Notes under the pieces: model-generated
What the model was told of the DNA's origin: nothing
The model's input: only the letters and a program-made list of their open reading frames with translations
The model's database searches: none
Part shown: positions 36,106 through 44,746 of the stretch, piece by piece
How positions within the stretch are numbered: the first letter of the stretch is position 1
Layout of the letters: every line of letters begins with the position of its first letter
IMG/VR virus record: IMGVR_UViG_3300042922_000836
Coordinates: 1-64,000 of that record
Direction: 5' to 3' (one strand)
Source: a virus
Length of the DNA stretch: 64,000 nucleotides
Program-made: the position numbers and the translations under genes

Positions 36106-36480
36106 ATGCAAAATATAATATTAAATAATGGAACACAATTAAATGTTAAAACTGTAGTTGCTGGTGAGGCAACTATTCAAAATACAATAAGAAAAGTATT
36201 GATGTTTAATTTTAGAAAAGCTGATTATACTTTTGACATGCTTGAGGGTTTGTTTAATGTTAAAACAAATACAGATAAAATTAAAATATATGAAGGTGAG
36301 AGCATGTTTCTACACGAAGGTTATAATATTCGTGCATCTATGCTTTTACAACCTGAACTTATAAGCGGTGGAGATGCAACAACTCCCCCAACCTATGAAG
36401 ATATTATCATAATTACCATGGCACAAGAAAGTTATCTTGAAAGACAAATGAGATTATTGTTAGAAGCTCAAGGTGTTTAA
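36106..36480 (+). CDS. Hypothetical baseplate-region protein, 124 aa
   Basis: Begins behind AGGAGG. A beta-rich start (NIILNNGTQLNVKTVVAG) and a helical C-terminus (MAQESYLERQMRLLLEAQGV). Unrecognised, but it lies between tail proteins and ends at a terminator. Probably a small baseplate component or chaperone. Confidence 0.6.
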   Translation: MQNIILNNGTQLNVKTVVAGEATIQNTIRKVLMFNFRKADYTFDMLEGLFNVKTNTDKIKIYEGESMFLHEGYNIRASMLLQPELISGGDATTPPTYEDIIIITMAQESYLERQMRLLLEAQGV

Positions 36481-36490
36481 TAATTTAAAT

Positions 36491-36523
36491 AAAGAGGTAG
36501 GATAATTTCTACCTCTTTTTATA
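36491..36523 (+). terminator. Rho-independent terminator
   Basis: AAAGAGGTAG (36491-36500), eight-base loop, CTACCTCTTT (36509-36518) and T residues. It ends the FnIII/fibre transcript. Confidence 0.85.
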
Positions 36524-36536
36524 TGGGGGTGAATAA

Positions 36537-37598
36537 ATGGCACAACCGATTTTATATAGTATTTCTGCATTTGATAAAATAAAAGAACAGACTTTTAAAT
36601 TTAGTTATTCAGGCAATCAGGCTTATAAAAATAGACTTGTTATACGTAACAATGTAACAAATGCAGTAGTGTATGATAATGTACAAACAACATTTAAATT
36701 GCAACATGATTTACCCGCCAATACTTTAACAAATGGCATTATTTATAATGCTTGTCTTTCTGTTATAGATGGTAATAATGTCGAAACAACATTAAGTGAT
36801 GCAATTTTATTTTATTGTTTTACAACTCCTACATTTGCTTTTACAAATGTTATATTAAACCAAGTGATTGAAAATTCAACATATACAGTAATTTTAAAAT
36901 ATTCACAGGTTGAAAATGAACTTTTAAATGAATACCAAATTATTTTATATGACCAAACCATGTCGCAAGTTTTTACTTCTGGTGTTAAATATGAAACTAT
37001 AAATTTACAAGCAGTTTTAATTAATTTAGAAGATAACCATCAATATTTTATTCAAGCTACAGGAAAAACATTAAACGGTATGTTTGTTAATACAGGTGTA
37101 ATTCCTATTTCTGTTGATTACTTATCTCCTATTACTTTTTCTACAATTTCACTTGAAAATCAATCATCAGAGGGAAATATTAAAATTAGTGCCAATATGT
37201 ATTCAATTTTAGGTAAATCAAATCCAGATCCCGCTACTTTTATAAATAATGAATCTGTTGATTTAAAAGCAAATGGGAGCTGGGTAAAATTTGATGATAA
37301 TTTTCTTATTAATAAGAACTTCACATTACAATGTATTGGTAGAAATTTTTCTGATTTTAGTGAAATTTTAACTTTAAGTAATGGAAATTTAAAACTTGAA
37401 ATTAAATATATGAAAGGTAAATTTGATGGCAGTACAGTAGATAAAGTCTTTCTTATTTTACGAGCATACAACAGCTTAACAAATTACGAATTAATAAGCA
37501 ATTACATTAATGTACCAAATCTTGATACATGGTTAAGTATTTGGGTTAGACATATTGATAATGTATATGAATTAAAGATAGGAGAATATGTAGTATGA
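36537..37598 (+). CDS. Tail protein with FnIII-like and lectin-like parts
   Basis: 353 residues. Repeating beta-sandwich modules of about 95 residues (YTVILKYSQVENELLNEYQIILYDQ, HQYFIQATGKTLNG) are followed by a C-terminal segment (FLINKNFTLQCIGRNFSDFSEIL, LDTWLSIWVRHIDNVYELKIG) that looks like a concanavalin/LamG-type jelly roll. Likely a baseplate protein binding host polysaccharide. It overlaps the next gene by four bases. Confidence 0.65.
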   Translation: MAQPILYSISAFDKIKEQTFKFSYSGNQAYKNRLVIRNNVTNAVVYDNVQTTFKLQHDLPANTLTNGIIYNACLSVIDGNNVETTLSDAILFYCFTTPTFAFTNVILNQVIENSTYTVILKYSQVENELLNEYQIILYDQTMSQVFTSGVKYETINLQAVLINLEDNHQYFIQATGKTLNGMFVNTGVIPISVDYLSPITFSTISLENQSSEGNIKISANMYSILGKSNPDPATFINNESVDLKANGSWVKFDDNFLINKNFTLQCIGRNFSDFSEILTLSNGNLKLEIKYMKGKFDGSTVDKVFLILRAYNSLTNYELISNYINVPNLDTWLSIWVRHIDNVYELKIGEYVV

Positions 37599-38497
37599 TA
37601 TTTTTAGGACAAGGATTTTGTTCTGGTAAACATTCGTTAGATTATACAGTAACAAATGTATCAGAAATTAACAATGTTTTAATTCAGAACGGTATTTTTA
37701 CTGATTTGTTTATGACAAAAAATACTACATATACATATTCGTTAAGTATTGATGGTACATGGGATTTTGATACAGTTATGTATGCAAAATTTGACGGAAA
37801 TTTACATGCTGGTAACATTGAATTCGTTGCAAATCAAGTTTCAATGTTAAGAATTAAACGCAGAAAACAAGGAACTTATGATTGGACAACTCTTTATGAA
37901 GTTCCGATATTAACAACTGACGATTTTAACTTTGAACGTTTTGATAACTTCGCAAGAAGTGGTACAAAGTATGAATATGCAGTTATTCCTATAATTGGTG
38001 GAATTGAAAGCGGTCTTATCATCAATTCTGTTGAAAGCAATTTCGAAGGTTTATTCATAATAGAAAAAGATAGAGCCTTCGGTACAGAACTTGAAGTTGA
38101 TGTATCGGCAGATAAAAATGCACCTTATTCCATTGTAAATACGATAAACAGAAAATATCCTTATTATGTTAAAAACGGAAATAACAATTATTATAGTGGT
38201 ACTGCCACAGGATTATTTATTGAAAAAGTAAATGGCGATTATGAAGTTAATCCCCAATACGATTGGGAAAGAAGTCATTCTATTATGGAATTTTTATCAG
38301 ACGGTCAAGCAAAAATTTTAAAGAATGATGATGGTCGCATGTGGATGGTCGGCATTATTGGTAATCCGTCTGAAAGATCTGAAGAAATCCAAAACAAAAA
38401 AATTATTTCCTTTGATTGGGTTGAAATTGGTGACTGTGAATCAGGACATGAATTATATAATAATGGATTTATTGATGTTGATTATGAGGGGGTGTAA
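37595..38497 (+). CDS. Baseplate/distal tail-like protein, 300 aa
   Basis: Overlaps the previous gene (ATGA). Beta-rich; the middle (SMLRIKRRKQGTYDWTTLYEVPI, GTKYEYAVIPIIGGIESG) resembles FnIII-type baseplate proteins. The C-terminus (IISFDWVEIGDCESGHELYNNGFI) is found in Firmicutes tail proteins upstream of the hub. Exact role uncertain. Confidence 0.6.
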   Translation: MIFLGQGFCSGKHSLDYTVTNVSEINNVLIQNGIFTDLFMTKNTTYTYSLSIDGTWDFDTVMYAKFDGNLHAGNIEFVANQVSMLRIKRRKQGTYDWTTLYEVPILTTDDFNFERFDNFARSGTKYEYAVIPIIGGIESGLIINSVESNFEGLFIIEKDRAFGTELEVDVSADKNAPYSIVNTINRKYPYYVKNGNNNYYSGTATGLFIEKVNGDYEVNPQYDWERSHSIMEFLSDGQAKILKNDDGRMWMVGIIGNPSERSEEIQNKKIISFDWVEIGDCESGHELYNNGFIDVDYEGV

Positions 38498-38502
38498 TAC
38501 TT

Positions 38503-39636
38503 TTGTATAATATTGAACAAGCTGATATTGATATAACAAAACAGTCTATTCAAGAGTATTACTGCAAAATAGAATTACTCAACAGAGATATGAAAACCAT
38601 TGATGAAATGTCAGGTGATCTAATATCTGGTAGTTTGACAATTGATGCAGATTCCGATATAAGACGGACATGTGATGTAACATTTCATGTAAAAGATAAA
38701 AGCTATTTAATTGGTTCAGATTCAAAAATCTGGATAGATAAATTTATGAGAATTTACATTGGAATTGTACATCAACGTTCTAAAACAATAAGATGGTATT
38801 CATTGGGTATTTTCATTTTTAATGATAATTCATATAGTTATGACAATCAATCTAAATCTTTAAGTATAAATTGTGCTGATATGATGTGTAAGCTCACAGG
38901 AACAAGAAACGGTCAATTACCGAGTTTAACTACAGAAATTCCTGTGGATAGTAATATAAGAAATGCTATGATTTCAACAATAACACAATTAGGATGGGTA
39001 AAAAAATACATTATAAATGATATTAATAAGCTTGTTCCTTATGATTTAAAATTTAGTACAGGTCAATCTGTATACGATGTTATAGCTAAATTACGTGATT
39101 TATACCCAGCTTGGGAAACATATTTTGATGTTGATGGCACTTTTATTTGCAAACAAATACCGACAGGAACTAATGAAGCTGTTATTATTGATGATAGTGT
39201 TTTATCGGATTTATTAATCAGTGAACCTTTGAGTAACAGCTTTAACGGTATAAAAAATGTAACTCGTATATATGGCAAGGATACTGTTTTTGCAGAATAT
39301 AAAGAAACTTCTGTTGATAATCCATTCTCAACTGTAAATATCGGTGAAGAAATTGTTCAAGTATTTGCAGATGGAGATTATGCTAAAATTACAACAAATG
39401 AATTAGCAATGGAAAGAGCAAAATATGAAACTTGGAAATCTACATATTTAAAAGATCAAAGGTCTTTTAATATGCTGTATATTCCCTTTCTTGATGTAAA
39501 TCAGAAAATTTCATATAGGTCAACAATAACTAACAATATCGAAACTGATATTACAAAAAGAATATCGGTTTCTTTTTTAACTGGAACAATGACAGTAGAT
39601 ACTGTAAAATTTTATCCACTTTATGAGTGGTTATAA
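38503..39636 (+). CDS. Baseplate hub/tail tip protein (DUF5048-like)
   Basis: 377 residues starting at TTG 38503 behind GAGGGGG. The sequence has the layout of siphovirus tail hub proteins: a first domain with SGSLTIDADSDIRRTCDVTF and KTIRWYSLGIFIF, then SVYDVIAKLRDLYPAWETYFDVDGTFICK, and LSNSFNGIKNVTRIYGKD, as in Gp37/Gp44-type proteins. The hub closes the tube and organises the baseplate. Confidence 0.75.
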   Translation: MYNIEQADIDITKQSIQEYYCKIELLNRDMKTIDEMSGDLISGSLTIDADSDIRRTCDVTFHVKDKSYLIGSDSKIWIDKFMRIYIGIVHQRSKTIRWYSLGIFIFNDNSYSYDNQSKSLSINCADMMCKLTGTRNGQLPSLTTEIPVDSNIRNAMISTITQLGWVKKYIINDINKLVPYDLKFSTGQSVYDVIAKLRDLYPAWETYFDVDGTFICKQIPTGTNEAVIIDDSVLSDLLISEPLSNSFNGIKNVTRIYGKDTVFAEYKETSVDNPFSTVNIGEEIVQVFADGDYAKITTNELAMERAKYETWKSTYLKDQRSFNMLYIPFLDVNQKISYRSTITNNIETDITKRISVSFLTGTMTVDTVKFYPLYEWL

Positions 39637-39649
39637 AGGATGTGAATAA

Positions 39650-40621
39650 ATGAATCAAATATATAATGATTTAGAAAATAAATTCCCTGTAGAGGTTGAT
39701 GATTTTCCCCGCTTTTCCGATCCTGATTTAACAGCTATAGGATATATTAATCAGTATTATACTTTATATAATGCTGGTGATGTGGCGGGTGCAACAGCAA
39801 TATTAGATAGTTATCCTCAACTAAAGACAATGATATTTAATGCCTCAAATATGAATAAAGAAAGAGATGCAATTATATCTGTTCAAAGATTTTTCTTTGA
39901 TGAAGTGCAAACATATTTAGTTGAAATAATTAAAAACAAAGGTGTTTATAATGCCTCTGCTACATATACCAAATATGATGTTGTTAGTTATGTAAATAAT
40001 GGTGCAACTGAATACTATATGGGTATTGTTAAAGTTATTCCTGTTGGTACACTTCCCATTGATACCAATTATTTTATAGCTTTAGTATTAAGAGGTGAAC
40101 AAGGTGCAAGTGGTATAGGTCTTGCTCCGAGAGGTGCATGGAACTCAGCAACCGCTTATTTAAAAGATGACTGTGTATCTTATAATAATATTTTGTGGCA
40201 ATGTTTAAGTAATAATACTAACACAATACCTGTAGATGGTAGCGGTGTTTGGGTAGCAATTATGCATAGTGCTTCGCAAATTTTATTTGGAACTTCAGCA
40301 CCTACATCACAAGCAAATGATGGAATTTGGTATCAAGTTGATGCTAATGGAAAGAAGAGAGAATTTAGAAAAACCAATGAGGGTTATGTTGAATTATTTG
40401 CAACAACAAAATCAAATAATGTTTCTATGGTTGATGGTTCTTCTTTAGAAGATAAAATGAATTCTCATACTCATTCACCAATATCTATCATACAAGATAC
40501 AAATAATAAATTTGTTTCCGATGTTGAAAAAGAAAAATGGAACACAAAACAAACTGCGATTACATATGGTACAATCGATCCGACAGGTGGTAATAACGGT
40601 GATGTTTATATCAAAATATAG
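39650..40621 (+). CDS. Tail fibre/baseplate protein with carbohydrate-binding modules
   Basis: 323 residues. The N-terminal 100 residues are helical. Two adjacent modules (GVYNASATYTKYDVVSYVNNGATEYYMG and GAWNSATAYLKDDCVSYNNILWQC) have the pattern of carbohydrate-binding family 5/12-like repeats. The C-terminus (DTNNKFVSDVEKEKWNTKQ, GDVYIKI) is the tag shared with the large fibre and the following gene. Likely binds host cell-wall sugar. Confidence 0.75.
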   Translation: MNQIYNDLENKFPVEVDDFPRFSDPDLTAIGYINQYYTLYNAGDVAGATAILDSYPQLKTMIFNASNMNKERDAIISVQRFFFDEVQTYLVEIIKNKGVYNASATYTKYDVVSYVNNGATEYYMGIVKVIPVGTLPIDTNYFIALVLRGEQGASGIGLAPRGAWNSATAYLKDDCVSYNNILWQCLSNNTNTIPVDGSGVWVAIMHSASQILFGTSAPTSQANDGIWYQVDANGKKREFRKTNEGYVELFATTKSNNVSMVDGSSLEDKMNSHTHSPISIIQDTNNKFVSDVEKEKWNTKQTAITYGTIDPTGGNNGDVYIKI

Positions 40622-40650
40622 AGTGGGTTCTTTTGAACTCACTCTTTTTA
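40621..40650 (+). terminator. Rho-independent terminator
   Basis: GAGTGGGTTC (40621-40630), loop TTTT, GAACTCACTC (40635-40644), then five T. It begins at the last base of the upstream stop codon. Confidence 0.85.
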
Positions 40651-40663
40651 AGGAGGAATATTT

Positions 40664-42022
40664 GTGTTTATTATAAAAATGAATTCTGATAAAAGTTTAT
40701 CTGTAGTTAAATCAAGTATTGTTTATGTCGGAGAAAATGGTGCAGAACAAGTTATGATTTTGTTACCGAATATGTATGACAATCATGATTTAAGTACATT
40801 TTCTGTTAGAGTTGATTTGATTACCCAAGGTCAAACTGGTAATGCACATACATTAACATTTGTTGCAAGTGAATATCAAGGATATTTAAAAGCCTATTTT
40901 GATATAGATTATATATTAACTTTTAATTCAGGTCGAATAGAACTTTGGTTAACAATGGAAAAAGTTCCTTTAATTGTTTTAAAGACAAGTTCAACTTTTA
41001 TTCCTGTCAATGACCATGAAATTATTAGTGATTTTATTCCCACATCACAATTGGATTTACTTGATGGTTGGCAAAATAAGATGGATGAAACATATACTAA
41101 TGCTCAAAAAGCAGTAACTGATGCTACAGCACAAGCTAATATTTCAACAGAACAAGCAACAATTTCTTTAAATTCTGCAAATACTGCGGTTCAAAAAGTA
41201 ACAGAGGCTAATACAAGTGCTGGTAATGCTTTATTGAGTGAACAAAATGCAAAAGCAAGTGAAACTATAATTTTAAATAAAGTTACAGAGGCAGAACAAC
41301 ATGCTTTAAATAGTTCAAATTCTGCAATTTCAGCAGAGCAACAGGCTATTCTTGCTTATCAATATGCCCAACAAGCACAGGATGTTGTAACAGGTGAAAT
41401 AATAATAACCGACTTTGCTATTCAAAACAGTAAACCTATGTTTTCTCAGTCAATGTTCAGGGAAAATATTGTAAGTGGTACAGATACTTTATCTATAATA
41501 CTTGGTAAACTTATGAAATTGTATTATGATTTACAACCGATAGCATATAAATCTCAAATATCAAAAACTGATATTGATACAGCATTTGCATTTGAATTAG
41601 ATGGAAAATTAAATTCATCCGTATATACAGCACAAGATATATTAGCTAAATTACAAACAGTTGATGGATTAGGTAGTGGTATAGACAGTGAAACATTAAA
41701 TGGTTTATTTGCAAATGATTTTAAAGCTTATACAAATACAGCTATTGCAGAACTTATCGACCAATCACCTGATACACTTGATACATTATACGAATTGTCA
41801 ACTGCTTTAGGAAATGATCCTAATTTCGCTACAACCATAACAAATTTAATTGCAACTAAAGCCGATGGTAATCATACTCATACAGATTTACATACTCACA
41901 GCAATAAAACTTTATTAGATAGTATTACAACAGATAAGATTAGAAAAACTACCATATCTAATCTTGATCCAATAGATGGTGAAGGTATTGATGGCGATAT
42001 TTGGATTAAATATACACCATGA
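40664..42022 (+). CDS. BppU-like baseplate/fibre protein
   Basis: 452 residues from GTG 40664 behind AAGGAGGA. The first 100 residues resemble the BppU N-terminal domain that docks receptor-binding proteins on the baseplate. Residues about 140-240 form an Ala/Asn/Ser/Gln-rich coiled-coil shaft (QEQNAKASETIILNKV type). Then come fibre segments with TVDGLGSGIDSETLNG, GNHTHTDLHTHSNK (His-rich, metal-binding fibre type) and the shared terminal tag GDIWIKY. A trimeric adaptor is likely. Confidence 0.75.
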   Translation: MFIIKMNSDKSLSVVKSSIVYVGENGAEQVMILLPNMYDNHDLSTFSVRVDLITQGQTGNAHTLTFVASEYQGYLKAYFDIDYILTFNSGRIELWLTMEKVPLIVLKTSSTFIPVNDHEIISDFIPTSQLDLLDGWQNKMDETYTNAQKAVTDATAQANISTEQATISLNSANTAVQKVTEANTSAGNALLSEQNAKASETIILNKVTEAEQHALNSSNSAISAEQQAILAYQYAQQAQDVVTGEIIITDFAIQNSKPMFSQSMFRENIVSGTDTLSIILGKLMKLYYDLQPIAYKSQISKTDIDTAFAFELDGKLNSSVYTAQDILAKLQTVDGLGSGIDSETLNGLFANDFKAYTNTAIAELIDQSPDTLDTLYELSTALGNDPNFATTITNLIATKADGNHTHTDLHTHSNKTLLDSITTDKIRKTTISNLDPIDGEGIDGDIWIKYTP

Positions 42023-42038
42023 TAGGAGATGATAATAT

Positions 42039-43001
42039 ATGGCTTTAATAAAAAATTTACCTATTGGTACAATCGTTAAGGATGTCAATACAAAATATTA
42101 TGGAGTGCCTATAAATTTCATAGTTTTAGACCACAATCATTCAGGATATCCAGATAATTCAACCACTTTATTTGCAGAAAAATCATTCAGATTTATATTT
42201 GTTGATGGAACTGAGTTAGGTGGTGGATCAAGAGGTAGTAACGGTAGTAACCGATGGAAATTTTCAAATTTAAGACAATGGTTAAATAAAGATTGTCTTC
42301 CTTGGTGGGTAGCAACACATCCTGATGATAGACCACCCGCTATAGCATATTCAGTTCCTACTTATCGAAATGTTTATGATACTGAGATAGGATTTCTTTC
42401 CAACTTATCACAAGAAATGAGAGATGCAATGTTCTCAACATCATATACTGTAGCAAAAGCTACATTTGATGGTGGTGGAGTGGAAGTCTTACAAGATTTA
42501 ATTTTTTTATTATCAAGAACTGAATTGGGTTTAGGTAATGAAATAACAAATTCTCCAGAGGGTGTTGCCTTTTCATATTTTAATTCAAATATAAAAAGAA
42601 TTGGTTATTATACTCCAGAGGCGGGTATTAATTCTTATAAAACACCAAACACATCATCTAATAATAGCTATTGGATTAGAACACCCGCATTAGGTTATGA
42701 ATATCAAACTCGTGTTATAAATTCTGGTGGTCTTACACCAACATATGGTGAAGCTTGTTTTAGTGGTTTAACAGGGTTAAGACCAGCATTAAATATTTCT
42801 TCAGATACTTTAGTTTCAGATGTCGTAAATGAAGATGGTTCATATACACTTTTTAGTGGTGGTGTAACTACTCCTACATCAAACATTCAAGTAAAAATGA
42901 ATGGAATTATATATACCAATACACAAGCATTTGTTAATGTAAATGGTGTGTGGAAACAAGGAGAAGTCTTTGCTAATGTAAACGGTTTATGGAAGAAATA
43001 G
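42039..43001 (+). CDS. DUF6273-type (lectin-like) tail protein
   Basis: 320 residues. The pattern NRWKFSNLRQWLNKDCLPWW ... SYWIRTPA ... GLRPALNI is that of DUF6273 proteins, a formylglycine-generating-enzyme/C-type lectin-like fold used for surface binding. The C-terminus carries the same NGVWK(T) short repeats as the two FnIII tail proteins. Probably the receptor-binding tip. A C-type lectin fold is also the usual target of diversity-generating retroelements, but no reverse transcriptase lies in this window. Confidence 0.75.
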   Translation: MALIKNLPIGTIVKDVNTKYYGVPINFIVLDHNHSGYPDNSTTLFAEKSFRFIFVDGTELGGGSRGSNGSNRWKFSNLRQWLNKDCLPWWVATHPDDRPPAIAYSVPTYRNVYDTEIGFLSNLSQEMRDAMFSTSYTVAKATFDGGGVEVLQDLIFLLSRTELGLGNEITNSPEGVAFSYFNSNIKRIGYYTPEAGINSYKTPNTSSNNSYWIRTPALGYEYQTRVINSGGLTPTYGEACFSGLTGLRPALNISSDTLVSDVVNEDGSYTLFSGGVTTPTSNIQVKMNGIIYTNTQAFVNVNGVWKQGEVFANVNGLWKK

Positions 43002-43014
43002 AAAGGAATTGCAC

Positions 43015-43389
43015 ATGGACAAGCCTGAAATAAAGAAAAGGAAAAGAAAAAAGAAGAACAAAAAACCTAAAATAGAATTTACAAAATTGCTTGTTGCTAT
43101 CGTAAACATATTCGGAATTTTATGGGTAGAACAATCATACATACTTGCCTTTATGGGATATGACAGTAACTCCGAAGTTACTGTCACAATTGTTTCTGCC
43201 CTACTTGGAGTTGTTAATTCAGGCTATTTCCTAAAAAGTTTTGGCGAAAAAAATAGCATGAATAAATTTAATTATCATGAAGATTTTGATTATGACGATG
43301 TTGAAATTGTTAATGAAGATGCAGATATTCCTTTAGAATCATTTAATGAAATACCTGAATCTGCGATAACACAGAAAGGAGAAATGTAA
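43015..43389 (+). CDS. Putative holin, basic N-terminus
   Basis: 124 residues from ATG 43015 behind GAAAGGAA. Strongly basic start (KKRKRKKKNKKPK), then two hydrophobic helices (LLVAIVNIFGILWVEQSYILAFMG and VTVTIVSALLGVVNSGYFLKSF) and an acidic tail. Position just before the amidase, overlapping it, fits a phi LC3-type holin. An 11-bp perfect inverted repeat lies within the gene between the two helices. Confidence 0.7.
   Translation: MDKPEIKKRKRKKKNKKPKIEFTKLLVAIVNIFGILWVEQSYILAFMGYDSNSEVTVTIVSALLGVVNSGYFLKSFGEKNSMNKFNYHEDFDYDDVEIVNEDADIPLESFNEIPESAITQKGEM
43161..43186 (+). repeat. Perfect inverted repeat inside holin gene
   Basis: TGACAGTAACT (43161-43171), loop CCGA, AGTTACTGTCA (43176-43186). 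An 11-bp perfect stem in coding sequence; it may slow translation or mark a regulatory/RNase site. Confidence 0.7.
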
Positions 43390-44168
43390 TGGTAATAATC
43401 AATAAACCTACTACAAATAAATATTCAAGAGATGGTAATATACCTGACATGATATGTTGTCATCAGACTTCTGGAACTAAAGCAAGTTCTGCCTTAAACT
43501 GGTTTTTAGATAAATTAAGTTTTACTTCTGCAAACTTTTTGGTAGACCAAGATGGTACGATTTATCAATGTGTTCCGATAAATTATGGTGCTTGGTGTAA
43601 TGGAAATAAAATAAAATTGTCTGAAATAAATGAATCCAATCACTATACAAAATCGTTAAATCCGATTATACGCAGTAGAAAAATTAATGCAAATAAATAT
43701 ACTGTTTCCATTGAGTTTGTACATAAAGGATTAGGAGATATAACAGACAAACAGAAAGAATCTGGTCTGTGGTTGATGAAATACATAATAGCTGAGATCA
43801 AAAGAATTTATAATTATGACTTCATCATAGATAGACAACACATCATAGGTCACTATGAAATTAGTCCTGTTAAAAAGGCGGGATGTGCTGGGAAATTGTT
43901 TCCCTACGATTATTTTATTAACGGTTTAAAAGGTAATGAACCTGTAAAAATACCTGTAAAAGTTAATAATATTATTGAAATTGGAGATAAAGTTGAATAT
44001 GCTGGAGCAATTTTTACAAATAGTTTAGGCGAATGTAAATCATGTAAAGGTTATAGAACAGGCACAGGAATTGTTAATGATATTAATGACAATAAAGCTG
44101 GTTATCTTATTGATGGTCAAGATAAAGGCTGGTTTAAAAAAGAAAGTTTAAAGGAGATACAAAAATGA
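43389..44168 (+). CDS. Endolysin, N-acetylmuramoyl-L-alanine amidase
   Basis: 259 residues. N-terminal amidase_2 (T7 lysozyme/PGRP-like) domain: ICCHQTSG supplies the first zinc His, SIEFVHKG and IIGHYEISPVKKAGCAGKLFPYD the second His and the Cys/Lys site. A linker of Lys/Pro/Val leads to a C-terminal SH3-like cell-wall-binding part (EIGDKVEYAGAIFTNSLG, GYLIDGQDKGWFKKESL). It cleaves peptidoglycan stem peptides at lysis. ATG 43389 overlaps the holin stop, and its own stop overlaps the next gene. Confidence 0.92.
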   Translation: MVIINKPTTNKYSRDGNIPDMICCHQTSGTKASSALNWFLDKLSFTSANFLVDQDGTIYQCVPINYGAWCNGNKIKLSEINESNHYTKSLNPIIRSRKINANKYTVSIEFVHKGLGDITDKQKESGLWLMKYIIAEIKRIYNYDFIIDRQHIIGHYEISPVKKAGCAGKLFPYDYFINGLKGNEPVKIPVKVNNIIEIGDKVEYAGAIFTNSLGECKSCKGYRTGTGIVNDINDNKAGYLIDGQDKGWFKKESLKEIQK

Positions 44169-44533
44169 ATATTGGAATAATTATAGAAAACTGGTGGATA
44201 TTTGCTTTAATTGCGGGTGCGTGTTTTGGTGCGGGTATGTGGGTACATAATTTTATGTTATTGCCTATAGAGGAAAAGAAAAAAAGAATTGGTGCATTTT
44301 TACTTGGCTTAATGATACAGGCAGAAGATAAATTTAAATCTGCTGAAGGACAAGCACGTTTTGAAATTGTTCTACAGTGGTTTTACGCACAATGTCCAAA
44401 ATGGCTACAAGGAGTTTTTACATACGATGATTTAAGAAAATTTGCACAAGAAATTTTTGATAATAAAAAAGTTGTTATAGAATCGGCAGTAAAAAAGACT
44501 GAGGAAGCTAAGACAGAAGTAGCAGAAAAATAA
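44165..44533 (+). CDS. LLH-family holin
   Basis: 122 residues: one N-terminal membrane helix (WWIFALIAGACFGAGMWVHNFMLL), then a helical cytoplasmic domain (FLLGLMIQAEDKFKSAEGQARFEIVLQWFYAQCPKWL) typical of the phage LL-H holin family, and an acidic, Lys-rich end. It overlaps the amidase by four bases and completes the lysis cassette. With the upstream gene the phage has two holin-like proteins, possibly holin and antiholin. Confidence 0.8.
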   Translation: MNIGIIIENWWIFALIAGACFGAGMWVHNFMLLPIEEKKKRIGAFLLGLMIQAEDKFKSAEGQARFEIVLQWFYAQCPKWLQGVFTYDDLRKFAQEIFDNKKVVIESAVKKTEEAKTEVAEK

Positions 44534-44541
44534 TTCTTTAG

Positions 44542-44572
44542 GGATATACAGAAATGTATATCCTTTTTTTTA
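44542..44572 (+). terminator. Rho-independent terminator of the late operon
   Basis: GGATATACA (44542-44550), loop GAAA, TGTATATCC (44555-44563), then T-run. It marks the end of the structural/lysis transcript. Confidence 0.92.
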
Positions 44573-44581
44573 CAAAATCTA

Positions 44582-44610
44582 TTGACAAATGGTAATATAT
44601 AAATTATAAT
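44582..44610 (+). promoter_or_regulatory. Consensus sigma-70 promoter for a short RNA
   Basis: TTGACA (44582-44587), 17-bp spacer, TATAAT (44605-44610): a perfect housekeeping promoter, directly after one terminator and about 45 bases before the next. Confidence 0.85.
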
Positions 44611-44616
44611 ATTGAT

Positions 44617-44683
44617 ACAATTTGTTAAGTGGAATCCCAACTCCCTTTTTATGAGCATACAGAAAATGTATGCTCTTTTTTTT
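44617..44683 (+). ncRNA. Candidate small regulatory RNA, about 65 nt
   Basis: A complete minimal transcription unit: perfect promoter, predicted start near 44617, and terminator ending near 44683. No ribosome site precedes the only ATG (44651), so it is probably non-coding. The 5' part (GTTAAGTGGAATCCCAACTCCC) is mostly single-stranded and could base-pair with a target; it contains a CCC-rich stretch able to pair with Shine-Dalgarno sequences. The two terminator stems flanking the unit are similar in sequence. Confidence 0.6.
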
Positions 44684-44684
44684 A
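44653..44684 (+). terminator. Rho-independent terminator of the small RNA
   Basis: GAGCATACA (44653-44661), loop GAAAA, TGTATGCTC (44667-44675), followed by at least eight T. Confidence 0.92.
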
Positions 44685-44685
44685 C

Positions 44686-44714
44686 TTGATTTCTTATGTA
44701 AAATATGTTATAAT
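44686..44714 (+). promoter_or_regulatory. Sigma-70-type promoter for DUF2325-like gene
   Basis: TTGATT (44686-44691), 17-bp spacer, TATAAT (44709-44714), about 30 bases before the gene, immediately after the small-RNA terminator. The gene is thus expressed independently of the late genes, possibly in the lysogen. Confidence 0.8.
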
Positions 44715-44746
44715 GTTTCCATTATTTTATGTAAAGGATGATAAAG

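Noticed and set aside
42039-43001. Diversity-generating retroelement target
   Set aside because: The protein is lectin-like, but there is no reverse transcriptase and I see no template/variable repeat pair in the window.
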